This document shows, in pieces, positions 11,102 to 20,242 of a stretch of 64,000 bases of DNA. Positions within the stretch are counted from its first letter, which is position 1; the number at the start of each line of letters is the position of its first letter. The notes under the pieces are model-generated. The model searched no databases and was not told the DNA's origin. It was given only the letters and a program-made list of their open reading frames with translations. Source of the DNA: Candidatus Aminicenantota bacterium (GTDB taxonomy: Bacteria > Acidobacteriota > Aminicenantia > Aminicenantales > Aminicenantaceae); NCBI GenBank assembly GCA_011772495.1, contig WVZL01000025.1, positions 28,106 to 92,105 on the forward strand, read 5' to 3'. The translations under genes and the position numbers were made by a program.

Positions 11102-11470
11102 ATGAGAGGACCTAAAATCATCTATCTCCTCCTGGGTTGGATAGTTCCTGGCCTAGGCCACATTTCCATGAAAAAATACTGGCGAGGTGGTATTTTCTTC
11201 GGCTGCATAGCTGCTATGGTTGCCATGGGACTATTCATGGGAGGAAGGATCTATTCTTTCCAGACAGAAAATCCTCTGACTATCCTTGCCTTCTTTGCCG
11301 ATATCGGGAATGGACTTCTCTATGTTCTCTCCAGGATCTTCCCTTTTGGGGAAGGAAGCCTGAAAAATATTACTTTTGAATTCGGAACAGCTTACCTAGC
11401 CGGAGCTGGTCTTCTCAATTATCTGGTTGCTTTAGATGCTCTAGATATTGCTTCAGGTAAGAAGAAATGA
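11102..11470 (+). CDS. Small integral membrane protein of unknown function
   Basis: Hydrophobic segments LLLGWIVPGLGHISMKKYWRGGIFFGC; start preceded by mutM divergent spacer. Confidence 0.6.
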   Translation: MRGPKIIYLLLGWIVPGLGHISMKKYWRGGIFFGCIAAMVAMGLFMGGRIYSFQTENPLTILAFFADIGNGLLYVLSRIFPFGEGSLKNITFEFGTAYLAGAGLLNYLVALDALDIASGKKK

Positions 11471-11646
11471 TTTTTAAAAGCCATATCATTTCCATGATCC
11501 TTTATTCGGGTTTTGTCTGCATTGTCTTGGCTCTCATAAGAAGAGAGGAAATAAAGGAACAGATAAAATACGGTCTATTTCTCTTTTTAATCATGGTCGT
11601 GGGAGCTCTCCTTTTCGGCTGGTTCATGTATCTGTTTGCCATTTGA
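11467..11646 (+). CDS. Small membrane protein (59 aa, not in ORF track), translationally coupled to the preceding ORF
   Basis: ATGA overlap with stop at 11470; MIFKSHIISMILYSGFVCIVLALIRREEIKEQIKYGLFLFLIMVVGALLFGWFMYLFAI, two predicted TM segments. Confidence 0.6.
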   Translation: MIFKSHIISMILYSGFVCIVLALIRREEIKEQIKYGLFLFLIMVVGALLFGWFMYLFAI

Positions 11647-11753
11647 ACTATCCTTGTCTTAATTTCCTCAATATCTCTAATCCCAAAGATTCCTTCTCCT
11701 TTGATTCAAAAAATCGATATGATATAATCCTAACCTAGCCAAGGGATTTCCTG

Positions 11754-13268
11754 ATGTACGAACCTGTCATAGGTCTCGAAATTCACGCCCAGCTCCTGAC
11801 GAAAACAAAGCTCTTCTGCGGCTGCAGTGCTGCCTACGGAAATCCGCCAAACTCCCTTACTTGTCCTATGTGCTTAGGTCTTCCTGGGGCTCTTCCGGTT
11901 CTCAATCATGAAGCTGTGGTCATGGCTGTCAAACTCGCCCTAGCTGTCAAAGCAAAAATCCATCTTTGTTCTGTGTTCAGCCGAAAAAACTATTTTTATC
12001 CTGATTTACCAAAAGGTTATCAGGTCACTCAATACCAACATCCTATCGCTTCCGAAGGACGTTTAAGAATTGGATACAATGGAAGTATTAAAGCCATTGG
12101 TATCGAAAGGATAAACCTTGAAGAGGATGCAGGGAAATCTATCCATGACCATAGACCAGAATCTCCAGAAAAAACTTACCTAGATTTCAACCGGAGCGGT
12201 GTACCTCTTCTGGAAATAGTGAGTAAACCCGAAATAAATTCACCCTCTGAAGCAGTCGAATTTCTTCAGCTTTTCAGAACGGTCCTGCAATATCTCGAGA
12301 TTTGCAGCGGAAACATGGAAGAGGGAACTTTTCGGTGCGATGCCAATCTTTCGGTGAGAAAGAAATGGGCCCAAGAAATGGGCGTAAAAGCTGAAATTAA
12401 AAATATCAACTCTTTCCGTTTTCTTCAAAAAGCCTTAGAATACGAAGCCTGCCGACAGATGGAACTCATTAAGGCCGGAAAACCTATCAAACAAGAAACG
12501 AGATTCTGGGATGAGCGCCAAAATCAAACTCTCCCCATGAGGAGCAAAGAGGAAGCCCATGATTACCGTTACTTTCCTGAACCCGATCTTCCTCCACTCG
12601 TCATTCCGGAAAAGCTCATAAAAAGAATAAAAGCCACTCTCCCTGAGCTTCCTCAGGAAAAGATAGAGAGGTTTAAACAAAAATACAAACTCCCGCCCTA
12701 CGATGCCAAAATATTGTCAGCCTCCAGAGATCTAGCAGACTATTTTGAACAGACAGCTGTCGAATCGAATAATCCGAAGCAGTCAAGCAACTGGATAATG
12801 AGAGATGTTCTTCAGTATCTTAAAGAGGAAAATATGGATATTTCTCAATTCCCCTTGCCCCCAAAATATCTAGCCGAGCTCATCCTCTTGGTAGAGAACA
12901 AGAAAATAAGCCTTAGGATAGCCAAAGAGAAAGTCTTCCCGCGGATGACCGGCACCAGGAAAAGGGCCGGAAGAATCGTGAAGGAGGAGGGGCTGAGCCA
13001 GATTTCTGATGTTTCCCAGATCGAAAAGCTGGCCCGGAAAACAATTAAAAGAAACCCTCGTTTAGTACAGCAATACAAAGGAGGGAAAGTGCAAGTGCTT
13101 AGCTTCCTGGTCGGACAAGTCATGAAAGAAACAAAGGGTACGGCCAATCCTCAGCTTGTCAATAAGATCCTGAAAGAAGCCTTAAATAGTTTATCTGATT
13201 CGTCTAGTTCGAAAAGAAAAAAGCTAAATAAACTGAAACAGACTAAACATACTAGACAGACTAAATAA
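11754..13268 (+). CDS. gatB: Aspartyl/glutamyl-tRNA(Asn/Gln) amidotransferase subunit B
   Basis: EPVIGLEIHAQLLTKTKLFCGC, CPMCLGLPGALPVLN, HDYRYFPEPDLPPL; C-terminal tail encoded by period-9 repeats. Confidence 0.97.
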   Translation: MYEPVIGLEIHAQLLTKTKLFCGCSAAYGNPPNSLTCPMCLGLPGALPVLNHEAVVMAVKLALAVKAKIHLCSVFSRKNYFYPDLPKGYQVTQYQHPIASEGRLRIGYNGSIKAIGIERINLEEDAGKSIHDHRPESPEKTYLDFNRSGVPLLEIVSKPEINSPSEAVEFLQLFRTVLQYLEICSGNMEEGTFRCDANLSVRKKWAQEMGVKAEIKNINSFRFLQKALEYEACRQMELIKAGKPIKQETRFWDERQNQTLPMRSKEEAHDYRYFPEPDLPPLVIPEKLIKRIKATLPELPQEKIERFKQKYKLPPYDAKILSASRDLADYFEQTAVESNNPKQSSNWIMRDVLQYLKEENMDISQFPLPPKYLAELILLVENKKISLRIAKEKVFPRMTGTRKRAGRIVKEEGLSQISDVSQIEKLARKTIKRNPRLVQQYKGGKVQVLSFLVGQVMKETKGTANPQLVNKILKEALNSLSDSSSSKRKKLNKLKQTKHTRQTK

Positions 13269-13328
13269 ACAAGATAAACTAAATGAACGAAATAAACTAA
13301 ATAAACTAGACAAACTAGACAGACTAAA
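13221..13328 (+). repeat. Degenerate 9-bp minisatellite, 12 units, spanning the gatB 3' end to the ftsE start
   Basis: Units: aagctaaat aaactgaaa cagactaaa catactaga cagactaaa taaacaaga taaactaaa tgaacgaaa taaactaaa taaactaga caaactaga cagactaaa. Confidence 0.9.
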
Positions 13329-13994
13329 ATGATAGAGCTTTATCACATCTGGAAGCAGTACCAGAAGCCACACTGGGCTCTCTCTGACATCACTCTCAAG
13401 ATAAGAAAAGGAGATTTTCATTTCATCACTGGACCGAGCGGGTCGGGGAAGACGACTCTTTTAAGGATTGTTTATAGAGAGCTCTTTCCCACCCTTGGAC
13501 AAATCATCATTGACGGCCGAAATACTCTCCGTATACCCGAGCACAGAATTTACAAATTGAGAAGAATCATGGGCATCGTCTTCCAAGACTTCCGTCTTCT
13601 CTTCCACCGAAGGGTTTTCGATAATGTGGGAACAGTGCTCCAGGTCCTGGGAACACCTCAAAAAGAAATACGCAGAAAGGTCTTTAACGCTCTCCGGATG
13701 GTTAATCTCCAGCACAAAATGTGGGAATATCCTTCCCGTTTATCTTATGGTGAACAACAAAGAGTGGCCATTGCTCGAGCAGTGGTGAATAATCCAAAAA
13801 TCATTTTAGCGGACGAACCCACTGGAAACTTGGATCCAGAGCTGGCCTTTGAGATCATGGGCTTGTTCAAAGAAATAAACAAACAGGGCACCACCATCAT
13901 TGTGGCTACCCATGACAGGGAATTGATTCGACATTTTGGATATAAAATTCTATTCCTTCAAAAGGGAAAGCTAATCGGAAAGGAAGGATTCTGA
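13329..13994 (+). CDS. ftsE: Cell division ATP-binding protein FtsE
   Basis: GPSGSGKTTLLR Walker A, LSYGEQQRVAIARAVVNNPKIILADEPTGNLDP. Confidence 0.95.
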   Translation: MIELYHIWKQYQKPHWALSDITLKIRKGDFHFITGPSGSGKTTLLRIVYRELFPTLGQIIIDGRNTLRIPEHRIYKLRRIMGIVFQDFRLLFHRRVFDNVGTVLQVLGTPQKEIRRKVFNALRMVNLQHKMWEYPSRLSYGEQQRVAIARAVVNNPKIILADEPTGNLDPELAFEIMGLFKEINKQGTTIIVATHDRELIRHFGYKILFLQKGKLIGKEGF

Positions 13995-14890
13995 TTACAC
14001 AAAAATTAATTTATCTCATCCGGGAGACAATAAATAATCTTTGGCAGTACAGGGTCCGGAACTTCTTCTCGGTGACTATTATCTGCTTGTCTCTCTTGTT
14101 CCTAGGAATTTTTCTCTCTCTCTCGAACAATCTCCAATACACGGCCCAAGAGCTCTCCAAAAATATGATAGCTGTATTTTTCCTCAGCAAAGATACCTCC
14201 CAAAAAGAATTAAACTCGGTCGAACAGACTCTAAAGAAATTCCATCTGGTAACCAATGTTCGATTCATCAGCTCAGAGCAAGCTTTAAAGAAATTTAAGG
14301 TTGACTTTCCTGAGCTCCGGCAAATTATCGATAATTTGAAGATAAATCCTTTCCCGTCATCGTTAGAGGTTTCATTGAGCGAGAAAGCACTGACGTCCAA
14401 CGAGATTCTGGGTTTTATCGACGAAATGAGAAACATGAAAGGTGTCGAAGATGTTCAATTCAATAGGGATTGGGTGGAGAAGATGCAGTCCTTCAGCAAG
14501 CTTACCAAGGCCATAGGCCTCTTTTTAGGAGGAATTTTAATCCTGGCCTCCTTTTTCATCATCTCGAATGTCATCAAATTGAGTGTCTTTGCCCGGAAAG
14601 ATGAGATCGAAATCCTGAGGCTTGTGGGTGCCTCGAACACATTCATAAAAACTCCTTTCCTGCTCGAGGGAATTGTGCTAGGAATTTGCGGGGGCTCGCT
14701 TTCTCTCCTCTTTCTTTTTCTTCTAGTGAAGATATTTCCCTTTTATCTCGGGAGCTCCCTAGGCGTACTCAATGAACTTATCAATTTCCGGTATCTAACC
14801 CTATCGCAAAGCCTAAGCCTAGTAGGAGGAGGAGCTTTTATCGGCTTCTCGGGGAGCTTGAGCTCGCTTTCACGTTTCCTCAAGATATAA
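13994..14890 (+). CDS. ftsX: Cell division protein FtsX (probable ATT start at 13994; ORF track begins at internal GTG 14072)
   Basis: Downstream of ftsE; TM and extracellular-loop pattern, C-terminal FtsX-like domain. Open frame from 13994 encodes the expected cytoplasmic N-terminus ITQKLIYLIRETINNLWQYRVRNFFSVTII. Confidence 0.85.
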   Translation: MTQKLIYLIRETINNLWQYRVRNFFSVTIICLSLLFLGIFLSLSNNLQYTAQELSKNMIAVFFLSKDTSQKELNSVEQTLKKFHLVTNVRFISSEQALKKFKVDFPELRQIIDNLKINPFPSSLEVSLSEKALTSNEILGFIDEMRNMKGVEDVQFNRDWVEKMQSFSKLTKAIGLFLGGILILASFFIISNVIKLSVFARKDEIEILRLVGASNTFIKTPFLLEGIVLGICGGSLSLLFLFLLVKIFPFYLGSSLGVLNELINFRYLTLSQSLSLVGGGAFIGFSGSLSSLSRFLKI

Positions 14891-14931
14891 AGCTGGATAA
14901 ACTCATTAAACGAGTTCTGTCCCTTAATTTC

Positions 14932-15585
14932 TTAAGTTCTTCGGAATATCTCGCGCGATAATCTATGGGCTACTCTTAGGGGCTCTGGAATCCGGAATTT
15001 AGTGCAGCTCAGCACGATTTCGATCGAAGATGTAATATCAGTTCTATTGCCAGGAGAAACAAAAACAGGTTTGATTCCGGTTCGTGTTCTGAGGCATACA
15101 CCTACTTTTTCTTGCTTATCGTTCAGGAGAGAAGTGTAGGCTCCCCTGTTTTCAGAGGGCAGAAGGAAGGGATATAACGGATTCTTGGCGCAGCCGATGG
15201 TGGCGATTCCCAGGAGGATCCCGATATAGGAAGCCAAGCCCATTCTCCTGGGATGAGCAATTCCGTTGCCATCGAAAAAAGTGACTTCTGGCTTTTTTTT
15301 GATCTTGCGGAAAGCATCAAAAAAAACAGGCCCTTCTCGAAATGACAAGAAGGTTGGAACATAGGGAAACTTGACCTTTTGTATCGCCTGAGAAGTCTCT
15401 ACGATATCAAAGTCTGGAAGTCTCAGAACTACGATACTGGCTCCTATACGTTCCTTTTTTTTATCATAGCCACAATCAGCCCCTCCCACCAAGTTCACGG
15501 GCTTGACATACTTTTTGAGTTCCAGTCTAGAGGCTAATCTCTCCTGCAATTTGGCTAGTGTTTCTAAATCTGCCTGTTCCACCAT
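14932..15585 (-). CDS. nfi: Endonuclease V (deoxyinosine 3'-endonuclease)
   Basis: NLVGGADCGYDKK, YVPTFLSFREGP, DGNGIAHPRRMGLASYIGILLGIATIGCAK motifs. Confidence 0.95.
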   Translation of the reverse strand: MVEQADLETLAKLQERLASRLELKKYVKPVNLVGGADCGYDKKKERIGASIVVLRLPDFDIVETSQAIQKVKFPYVPTFLSFREGPVFFDAFRKIKKKPEVTFFDGNGIAHPRRMGLASYIGILLGIATIGCAKNPLYPFLLPSENRGAYTSLLNDKQEKVGVCLRTRTGIKPVFVSPGNRTDITSSIEIVLSCTKFRIPEPLRVAHRLSREIFRRT

Positions 15586-15650
15586 TTGAATCTATGTCTT
15601 TGTCTTGGATGGTTTGTCAGGTAGAGCTAGTATATATATAAACCTTAAAA

Positions 15651-15704
15651 TAAACAACCTAACCAGAATAGACTGAATCGACTAAATATAATTGAGACAA
15701 CGAA
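15651..15704 (+). repeat. Degenerate 9-bp repeat tract
   Basis: taaacaacc taaccagaa tagactgaa tcgactaaa tataattga gacaacgaa; period 9 resembling the 13221-13328 tract. Confidence 0.5.
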
Positions 15705-15788
15705 AAAATTACATCAAATCCTGGGGTCAAGTCAGTCTAGCTTCTGGTAATTGACATGTTTTTTCAATTATCCTAAAATCTGGTACGA

Positions 15789-16559
15789 ATGGCATCTCTT
15801 GGGCAAGAACTCAAAAGAGAGAGAGAGTTAAGGGGGATCTCTTTAAAAGAAATTGCCGGCTCCACCAAGATCAATATGAAATTCCTTCAAGCTTTGGAGA
15901 ATGATGAATTAGAGATTCTTCCAGGAGAATTTTTCATAAAAGGAATTCTCTCTGCCTATGCTAGGTGTCTAGGACTGGAAAAGGAATATGTTCTGAACAA
16001 ATACTATGAAGACTCTCTTCTCAAAGAGCAAGATTCAGAAGTAGAACAACGTACAGAGAAAAGCTCTCCCAATGTTTTTCCAAGAAAACTTAATTTTTTC
16101 AGCCTGGTCTTTATATCTGTATTGCTATTTATCGTTTTTTTATCCTTCTATTTCATTGCTCGGCCCCGAAAATCTGCTGAAGCTTACCCAGAAACACAAA
16201 TTGCTGTACCAATACAGGAGCAAGAGCCGATCCCTCCTCCCAAAGAGCTCCCTCAGATAAAAGAAGCATCAGAATTAGGCCTTAAAATTTCCTTCCTCCA
16301 TGATACCTGGATCCAAGTTTACGCTGACGGAGAACTCGTCCTGGATGGATTGATGAGCGAAGGTGAGGAAGCCAGCGTCAGAGCAAGAGAGGAGTTGATC
16401 CTTCACTTAGGGAACGCTGGGGGAATATCTTATTCCTTGAATGGTAGAATAGGGAAGCCTCTGGGAGTCTTGGGTGCAGTGCGGAAAAACATTAAGATAG
16501 ATTTCGATAATTTCAACGAGTTTCTTGTCCAAAGTGAACAAGAAGAGAAAGAAAAATAA
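15789..16559 (+). CDS. RodZ-like protein: N-terminal Xre/HTH_25, single TM, C-terminal DUF4115-like domain
   Basis: LGQELKRERELRGISLKEIAGSTKINMKFLQALENDELEILPGEFFIKGILSAYARCLGL; TM; ISFLHDTWIQVYADGELVLDGLMSEGE. Confidence 0.85.
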   Translation: MASLGQELKRERELRGISLKEIAGSTKINMKFLQALENDELEILPGEFFIKGILSAYARCLGLEKEYVLNKYYEDSLLKEQDSEVEQRTEKSSPNVFPRKLNFFSLVFISVLLFIVFLSFYFIARPRKSAEAYPETQIAVPIQEQEPIPPPKELPQIKEASELGLKISFLHDTWIQVYADGELVLDGLMSEGEEASVRAREELILHLGNAGGISYSLNGRIGKPLGVLGAVRKNIKIDFDNFNEFLVQSEQEEKEK

Positions 16560-16595
16560 AAAAGAGCAAAAAAGAGGAATAGGAAAAGGAAAAAA

Positions 16596-18761
16596 ATGGA
16601 GGATTCAAAGAAAAAAGGCTCCCGAATAATCGGTGCAGCCATTGTCTTCTTCATTATCCTCTTCTTTGTAATTGAGTTTTTTGTCCAAAAATCCCAGGAA
16701 TTCTCTCCGACTGTCGTAACCACGATTCTCCTTTTTTCTCTGTACATCATTGTTTTCCTCCTTTTCCTCATCCTTCTCTTTGTTTTAAGCAGAAACCTGA
16801 TTAAACTCTATCTTGAAAGAAAAAGAAAAGTCGTCGGTGCTCACTTCAAGACCAAGCTTGTACTGTTTTTCATCGCTCTCTCCTTCATCCCCACTCTCCT
16901 TCTTTTTTTCTTCGCCAGTGATCTCACCAGCCGCAACATTGAACAGTGGTTTCAGACTCCGATTGAAAAAATACTCAATGATACGAAAAGCGTTTCTGAC
17001 GGATTCTACGTGAACAGCGAAGAAATCACCATCCATTATGCCCATTGGTTAGGGAAAACGATCCAGAAAGACAGGCTGATTTATCCTGAAAACAGACAAA
17101 AATTAATGAATTTCATCCGTTCTAAATTGACAGAATACAAGCTGGACGAAATCAGCATCTATGTTGAGGAAAAGGAGCTTTTCGCCTATCTTAGTGCTAA
17201 CCTCCCCCTCCAGTATTATCGAGACCTCAAAACCAATATCGTTAAAAGAGCTCTACTGGGTGAGGTTTTCAGGAGCATCGAAAACATGGGAAAGGGAGAA
17301 ATCATCCGCACCGGTATTTCCTTTATTATCCCTGATGTCGGAAGTGTATTAGTAGTCACCGGAAAATTCCTTCCTCAAAATTATGCCCAAAAACTCAACA
17401 ACATCTCCTCCTATGTCGAGAGATACCGCCAGCTGAAAATCCAAAAGAATCCGTTGAAGACATTTTACATCTTAGCCCTGATTTTCATCACTCTGCTCAT
17501 CATTTTTGCAGCAAGCTGGATTGGCTTCCAGCTGGCCAAAGGGATTACTGTGCCCATTGAAAAGCTCGCCCAGGCTACCAAGGAGGTTTCAAAAGGAAAT
17601 CTGAATGTCAAGGTAGAGGACCCTGCTTCTGATGAACTGGGGATTCTCATCGATTCCTTCAACCAGATGGTTTTTGACCTGCGAAGGGGTCAACACAATA
17701 TTGCCCAGAAAACCTCTGAACTAGAGGGTCGAAGACAGTATATAGAGACCATTCTGGACAACATCACCACCGGCGTGGTAACCCTGAATTCCAGGGGAGT
17801 CATTACCACCATGAATCCCTCGGCTCGAGAAATGTTGGCTCTGCCGGACAAAAACCTCATCGGCAAAAGCTATAAAGAAATTCTCAGCCATGAGAAGTAT
17901 CGAGAGATTGTTAAGAATATCCAATCCGGGCTGAAAAATAAGTATAAATTATCGGATAAAGAAATTGACATAAGCTTTGATGGACAGAGCACAACTGTTT
18001 CTCTGACTCTATCTCCCTTGAGAAAGCCGAACAATCAATTCACAGGCATGATCATCGTGCTCGACAATCTCACCCAACTCATTAAAGCCCAGAAGATGGC
18101 TGCCTGGAAAGAAGTGGCTCAGAGAGTTGCCCACGAAATCAAGAATCCTCTGACTCCTATCCAGCTTTCGGCTGAACGCATTATCAAAAACCTGAAGAAA
18201 AAGGACCATGATTCCCGGAAGGTCATAATAGAAGGAGCCAGCACAATCGTGGAAGAAGCAAGAACCATAAAATCCTTGGTGGATGAATTCTTCAATTTTG
18301 CTCGTATGCCCACGGTGAGGTTGGAGCCTTCAGATCTCCATCAAATCCTGGAGCAAACTGTCTCCCTCTTCAGAGGGATATTTACCGACATCGAATTTGA
18401 CGTTCTCTTTTCCGCTAAAGTGCCCTCTCCGATTCAAATCGACCCAGAACAGATAAAAAGAGTTTTCATTAACCTTATCGATAATGCCATCGACGCCATG
18501 AACAAAAAAGGAGCAATAAAAATTCGTACTGACTTTGATAAAAAATTAAGAAGAGTGAATATCGAAATTTCTGACTCAGGCCCTGGTATCTCCCCTGAAG
18601 ATAAAGGAAAACTTTTTCTACCAAATTTTTCAACCAAGAAAAAAGGGACGGGCCTTGGTTTAGCCATTGCCCATAGGATTGTCATAGAACATGAGGGCAC
18701 CATCAAAGTGCAGGATAATAAGCCCCAAGGTGCTAAATTCGTCATTCATATTCCAGTATGA
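16596..18761 (+). CDS. NtrY-like membrane sensor histidine kinase
   Basis: TM helices, HAMP, PAS, H-box KEVAQRVAHEIKNPLTPIQLSAERI, N/G boxes NLIDNAIDAM, DSGPGIS, GTGLGLAI. Confidence 0.93.
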   Translation: MEDSKKKGSRIIGAAIVFFIILFFVIEFFVQKSQEFSPTVVTTILLFSLYIIVFLLFLILLFVLSRNLIKLYLERKRKVVGAHFKTKLVLFFIALSFIPTLLLFFFASDLTSRNIEQWFQTPIEKILNDTKSVSDGFYVNSEEITIHYAHWLGKTIQKDRLIYPENRQKLMNFIRSKLTEYKLDEISIYVEEKELFAYLSANLPLQYYRDLKTNIVKRALLGEVFRSIENMGKGEIIRTGISFIIPDVGSVLVVTGKFLPQNYAQKLNNISSYVERYRQLKIQKNPLKTFYILALIFITLLIIFAASWIGFQLAKGITVPIEKLAQATKEVSKGNLNVKVEDPASDELGILIDSFNQMVFDLRRGQHNIAQKTSELEGRRQYIETILDNITTGVVTLNSRGVITTMNPSAREMLALPDKNLIGKSYKEILSHEKYREIVKNIQSGLKNKYKLSDKEIDISFDGQSTTVSLTLSPLRKPNNQFTGMIIVLDNLTQLIKAQKMAAWKEVAQRVAHEIKNPLTPIQLSAERIIKNLKKKDHDSRKVIIEGASTIVEEARTIKSLVDEFFNFARMPTVRLEPSDLHQILEQTVSLFRGIFTDIEFDVLFSAKVPSPIQIDPEQIKRVFINLIDNAIDAMNKKGAIKIRTDFDKKLRRVNIEISDSGPGISPEDKGKLFLPNFSTKKKGTGLGLAIAHRIVIEHEGTIKVQDNKPQGAKFVIHIPV

Positions 18762-20119
18762 TTAAAGATAGAATCCTAGTCATCGATGATGAGGCCGGAA
18801 TCAGGTCCTCTCTGAAGGGGATTCTGGAAGATGAAGGTTTTGAGGTGAAAACAGCTGAAAAGGGAGAGGACGGCCTCGACATGATAAAAAGTCATAATTT
18901 CGACCTCATTCTGCTGGACATATGGCTTCCGAAAATGAACGGGATTGAACTCCTCAAAGAAATAAAAAAACACGAAGAAAATATCCAGATCATCATGATC
19001 ACTGGCCATGGAACGATTGAAACAGCTGTTCAGGCGACCAAACTTGGAGCCTACGATTTCTTAGAAAAGCCTCTCACATATGAAAAGGTCATTTTAACGG
19101 CTAAAAATGCCCTAAAGCAAAAAAAGCTCGAAGAAGAAAACATACGACTCCGAGAAAAAATCAAACCCAGGTATGAATTAGTAGGGAAAAGCTCTGTTAT
19201 CCAGAAACTTAAAGAAAAGATAAAAGTTGTCGCCCCTACCGATGGTCGAGTTCTCATTTATGGAGAAAACGGCACTGGAAAAGAGCTCATCGCACGCTTG
19301 ATTCACCAGAATAGTCCCCGAAAGAATAACAGTTTTATCGAAATAAACAGCGCGGCCATTCCGGATGAGCTCATAGAAAGTGAACTCTTCGGGTATGTCA
19401 AGGCGGATTTCAATCACACCAGGATCGGGAAAAAGGGAAAATTGCTTGAAGCTGAAGGAGGAACCCTTTTTCTCGATAATATCAGCGAGATGAGCCTTAA
19501 GGCTCAGACCGAACTGCTGAGAGTCATTAAGGGACAAAAATTCCAACCCTTAGGAGCTAATGAGTCTTTGGCCATCGACACCAGGATCATAGCGACCTCG
19601 AACAAACCCCTGAAGGAACTCATCTCAAAGGGAACATTCAGAGAAGACCTATATTTTAAGCTTAACGTCATTCCCATCGTCGTCCCCCCTTTGAGAGAGA
19701 GAAAAGAGGATATTCCCCTGCTCATAAACTATTTCCTTAAATATTTCTCCCGAGAATCCAGAAAAAAGCAAAAAAAAATGAACGCCGAAGCCATGATGGC
19801 CTTCCTCAACTATTCCTGGCCGGGAAATATCAGTGAATTGGCAAACGTAATCGAAAGATTTGTCATCATGGTTCCAGAGGTTGAAATCAAGGCTTCCCAT
19901 ATTCCGCTTCTCGTCGAGCCGAGGGAAGCGCAATACATCCCTGAACTCAATAACCACCGATCATTAAAACAAGCAAGACAGATTTTTGAGAGAGAATACA
20001 TCCATAATGCCCTCAAGAAAAACAACTGGAATCTTTCTCAAACCGCAACAGACCTCAATATCGAAAAGAGTTATCTCGACAAAAAAATTAAAGCGCTGGG
20101 AATAACTTTCTTTGGTTGA
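18758..20119 (+). CDS. NtrC/NtrX-family response regulator with degenerate sigma-54 interaction and ATPase motifs
   Basis: Receiver domain (VIDDEAGIR, LLDIWLP), Walker A GENGTGKE, but VKADFNHT at GAFTGA site and LFLDNISE at Walker B; Fis HTH; ATGA overlap with the kinase gene. Confidence 0.9.
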   Translation: MIKDRILVIDDEAGIRSSLKGILEDEGFEVKTAEKGEDGLDMIKSHNFDLILLDIWLPKMNGIELLKEIKKHEENIQIIMITGHGTIETAVQATKLGAYDFLEKPLTYEKVILTAKNALKQKKLEEENIRLREKIKPRYELVGKSSVIQKLKEKIKVVAPTDGRVLIYGENGTGKELIARLIHQNSPRKNNSFIEINSAAIPDELIESELFGYVKADFNHTRIGKKGKLLEAEGGTLFLDNISEMSLKAQTELLRVIKGQKFQPLGANESLAIDTRIIATSNKPLKELISKGTFREDLYFKLNVIPIVVPPLRERKEDIPLLINYFLKYFSRESRKKQKKMNAEAMMAFLNYSWPGNISELANVIERFVIMVPEVEIKASHIPLLVEPREAQYIPELNNHRSLKQARQIFEREYIHNALKKNNWNLSQTATDLNIEKSYLDKKIKALGITFFG

Positions 20120-20141
20120 TCCCCCCTTGCAAGTTTTTCTC

Positions 20142-20222
20142 GTTTATCTAGTTTGTCTAGTTTGTCTAGTTTATCTGATTTTTTAAGTTTGTCTAGCTGG
20201 TTGAATTTGCCTGGTTTTACTT
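20142..20222 (-). repeat. Degenerate 9-bp minisatellite, 9 units, inverted relative to the 13221-13328 tract
   Basis: gtttatcta gtttgtcta gtttgtcta gtttatctg attttttaa gtttgtcta gctggttga atttgcctg gttttactt; reverse complement resembles the gatB/ftsE tract unit. Confidence 0.85.
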
Positions 20223-20242
20223 CAACTGACCTGCTGTCTTTC

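Noticed and set aside
19178-20025. Several minus-strand ORFs (19178-19546, 19504-19725, 19649-19957, 19810-20025) opposite the NtrX-like gene
   Set aside because: Antisense shadows of a strong coding region; translations show no domain features.
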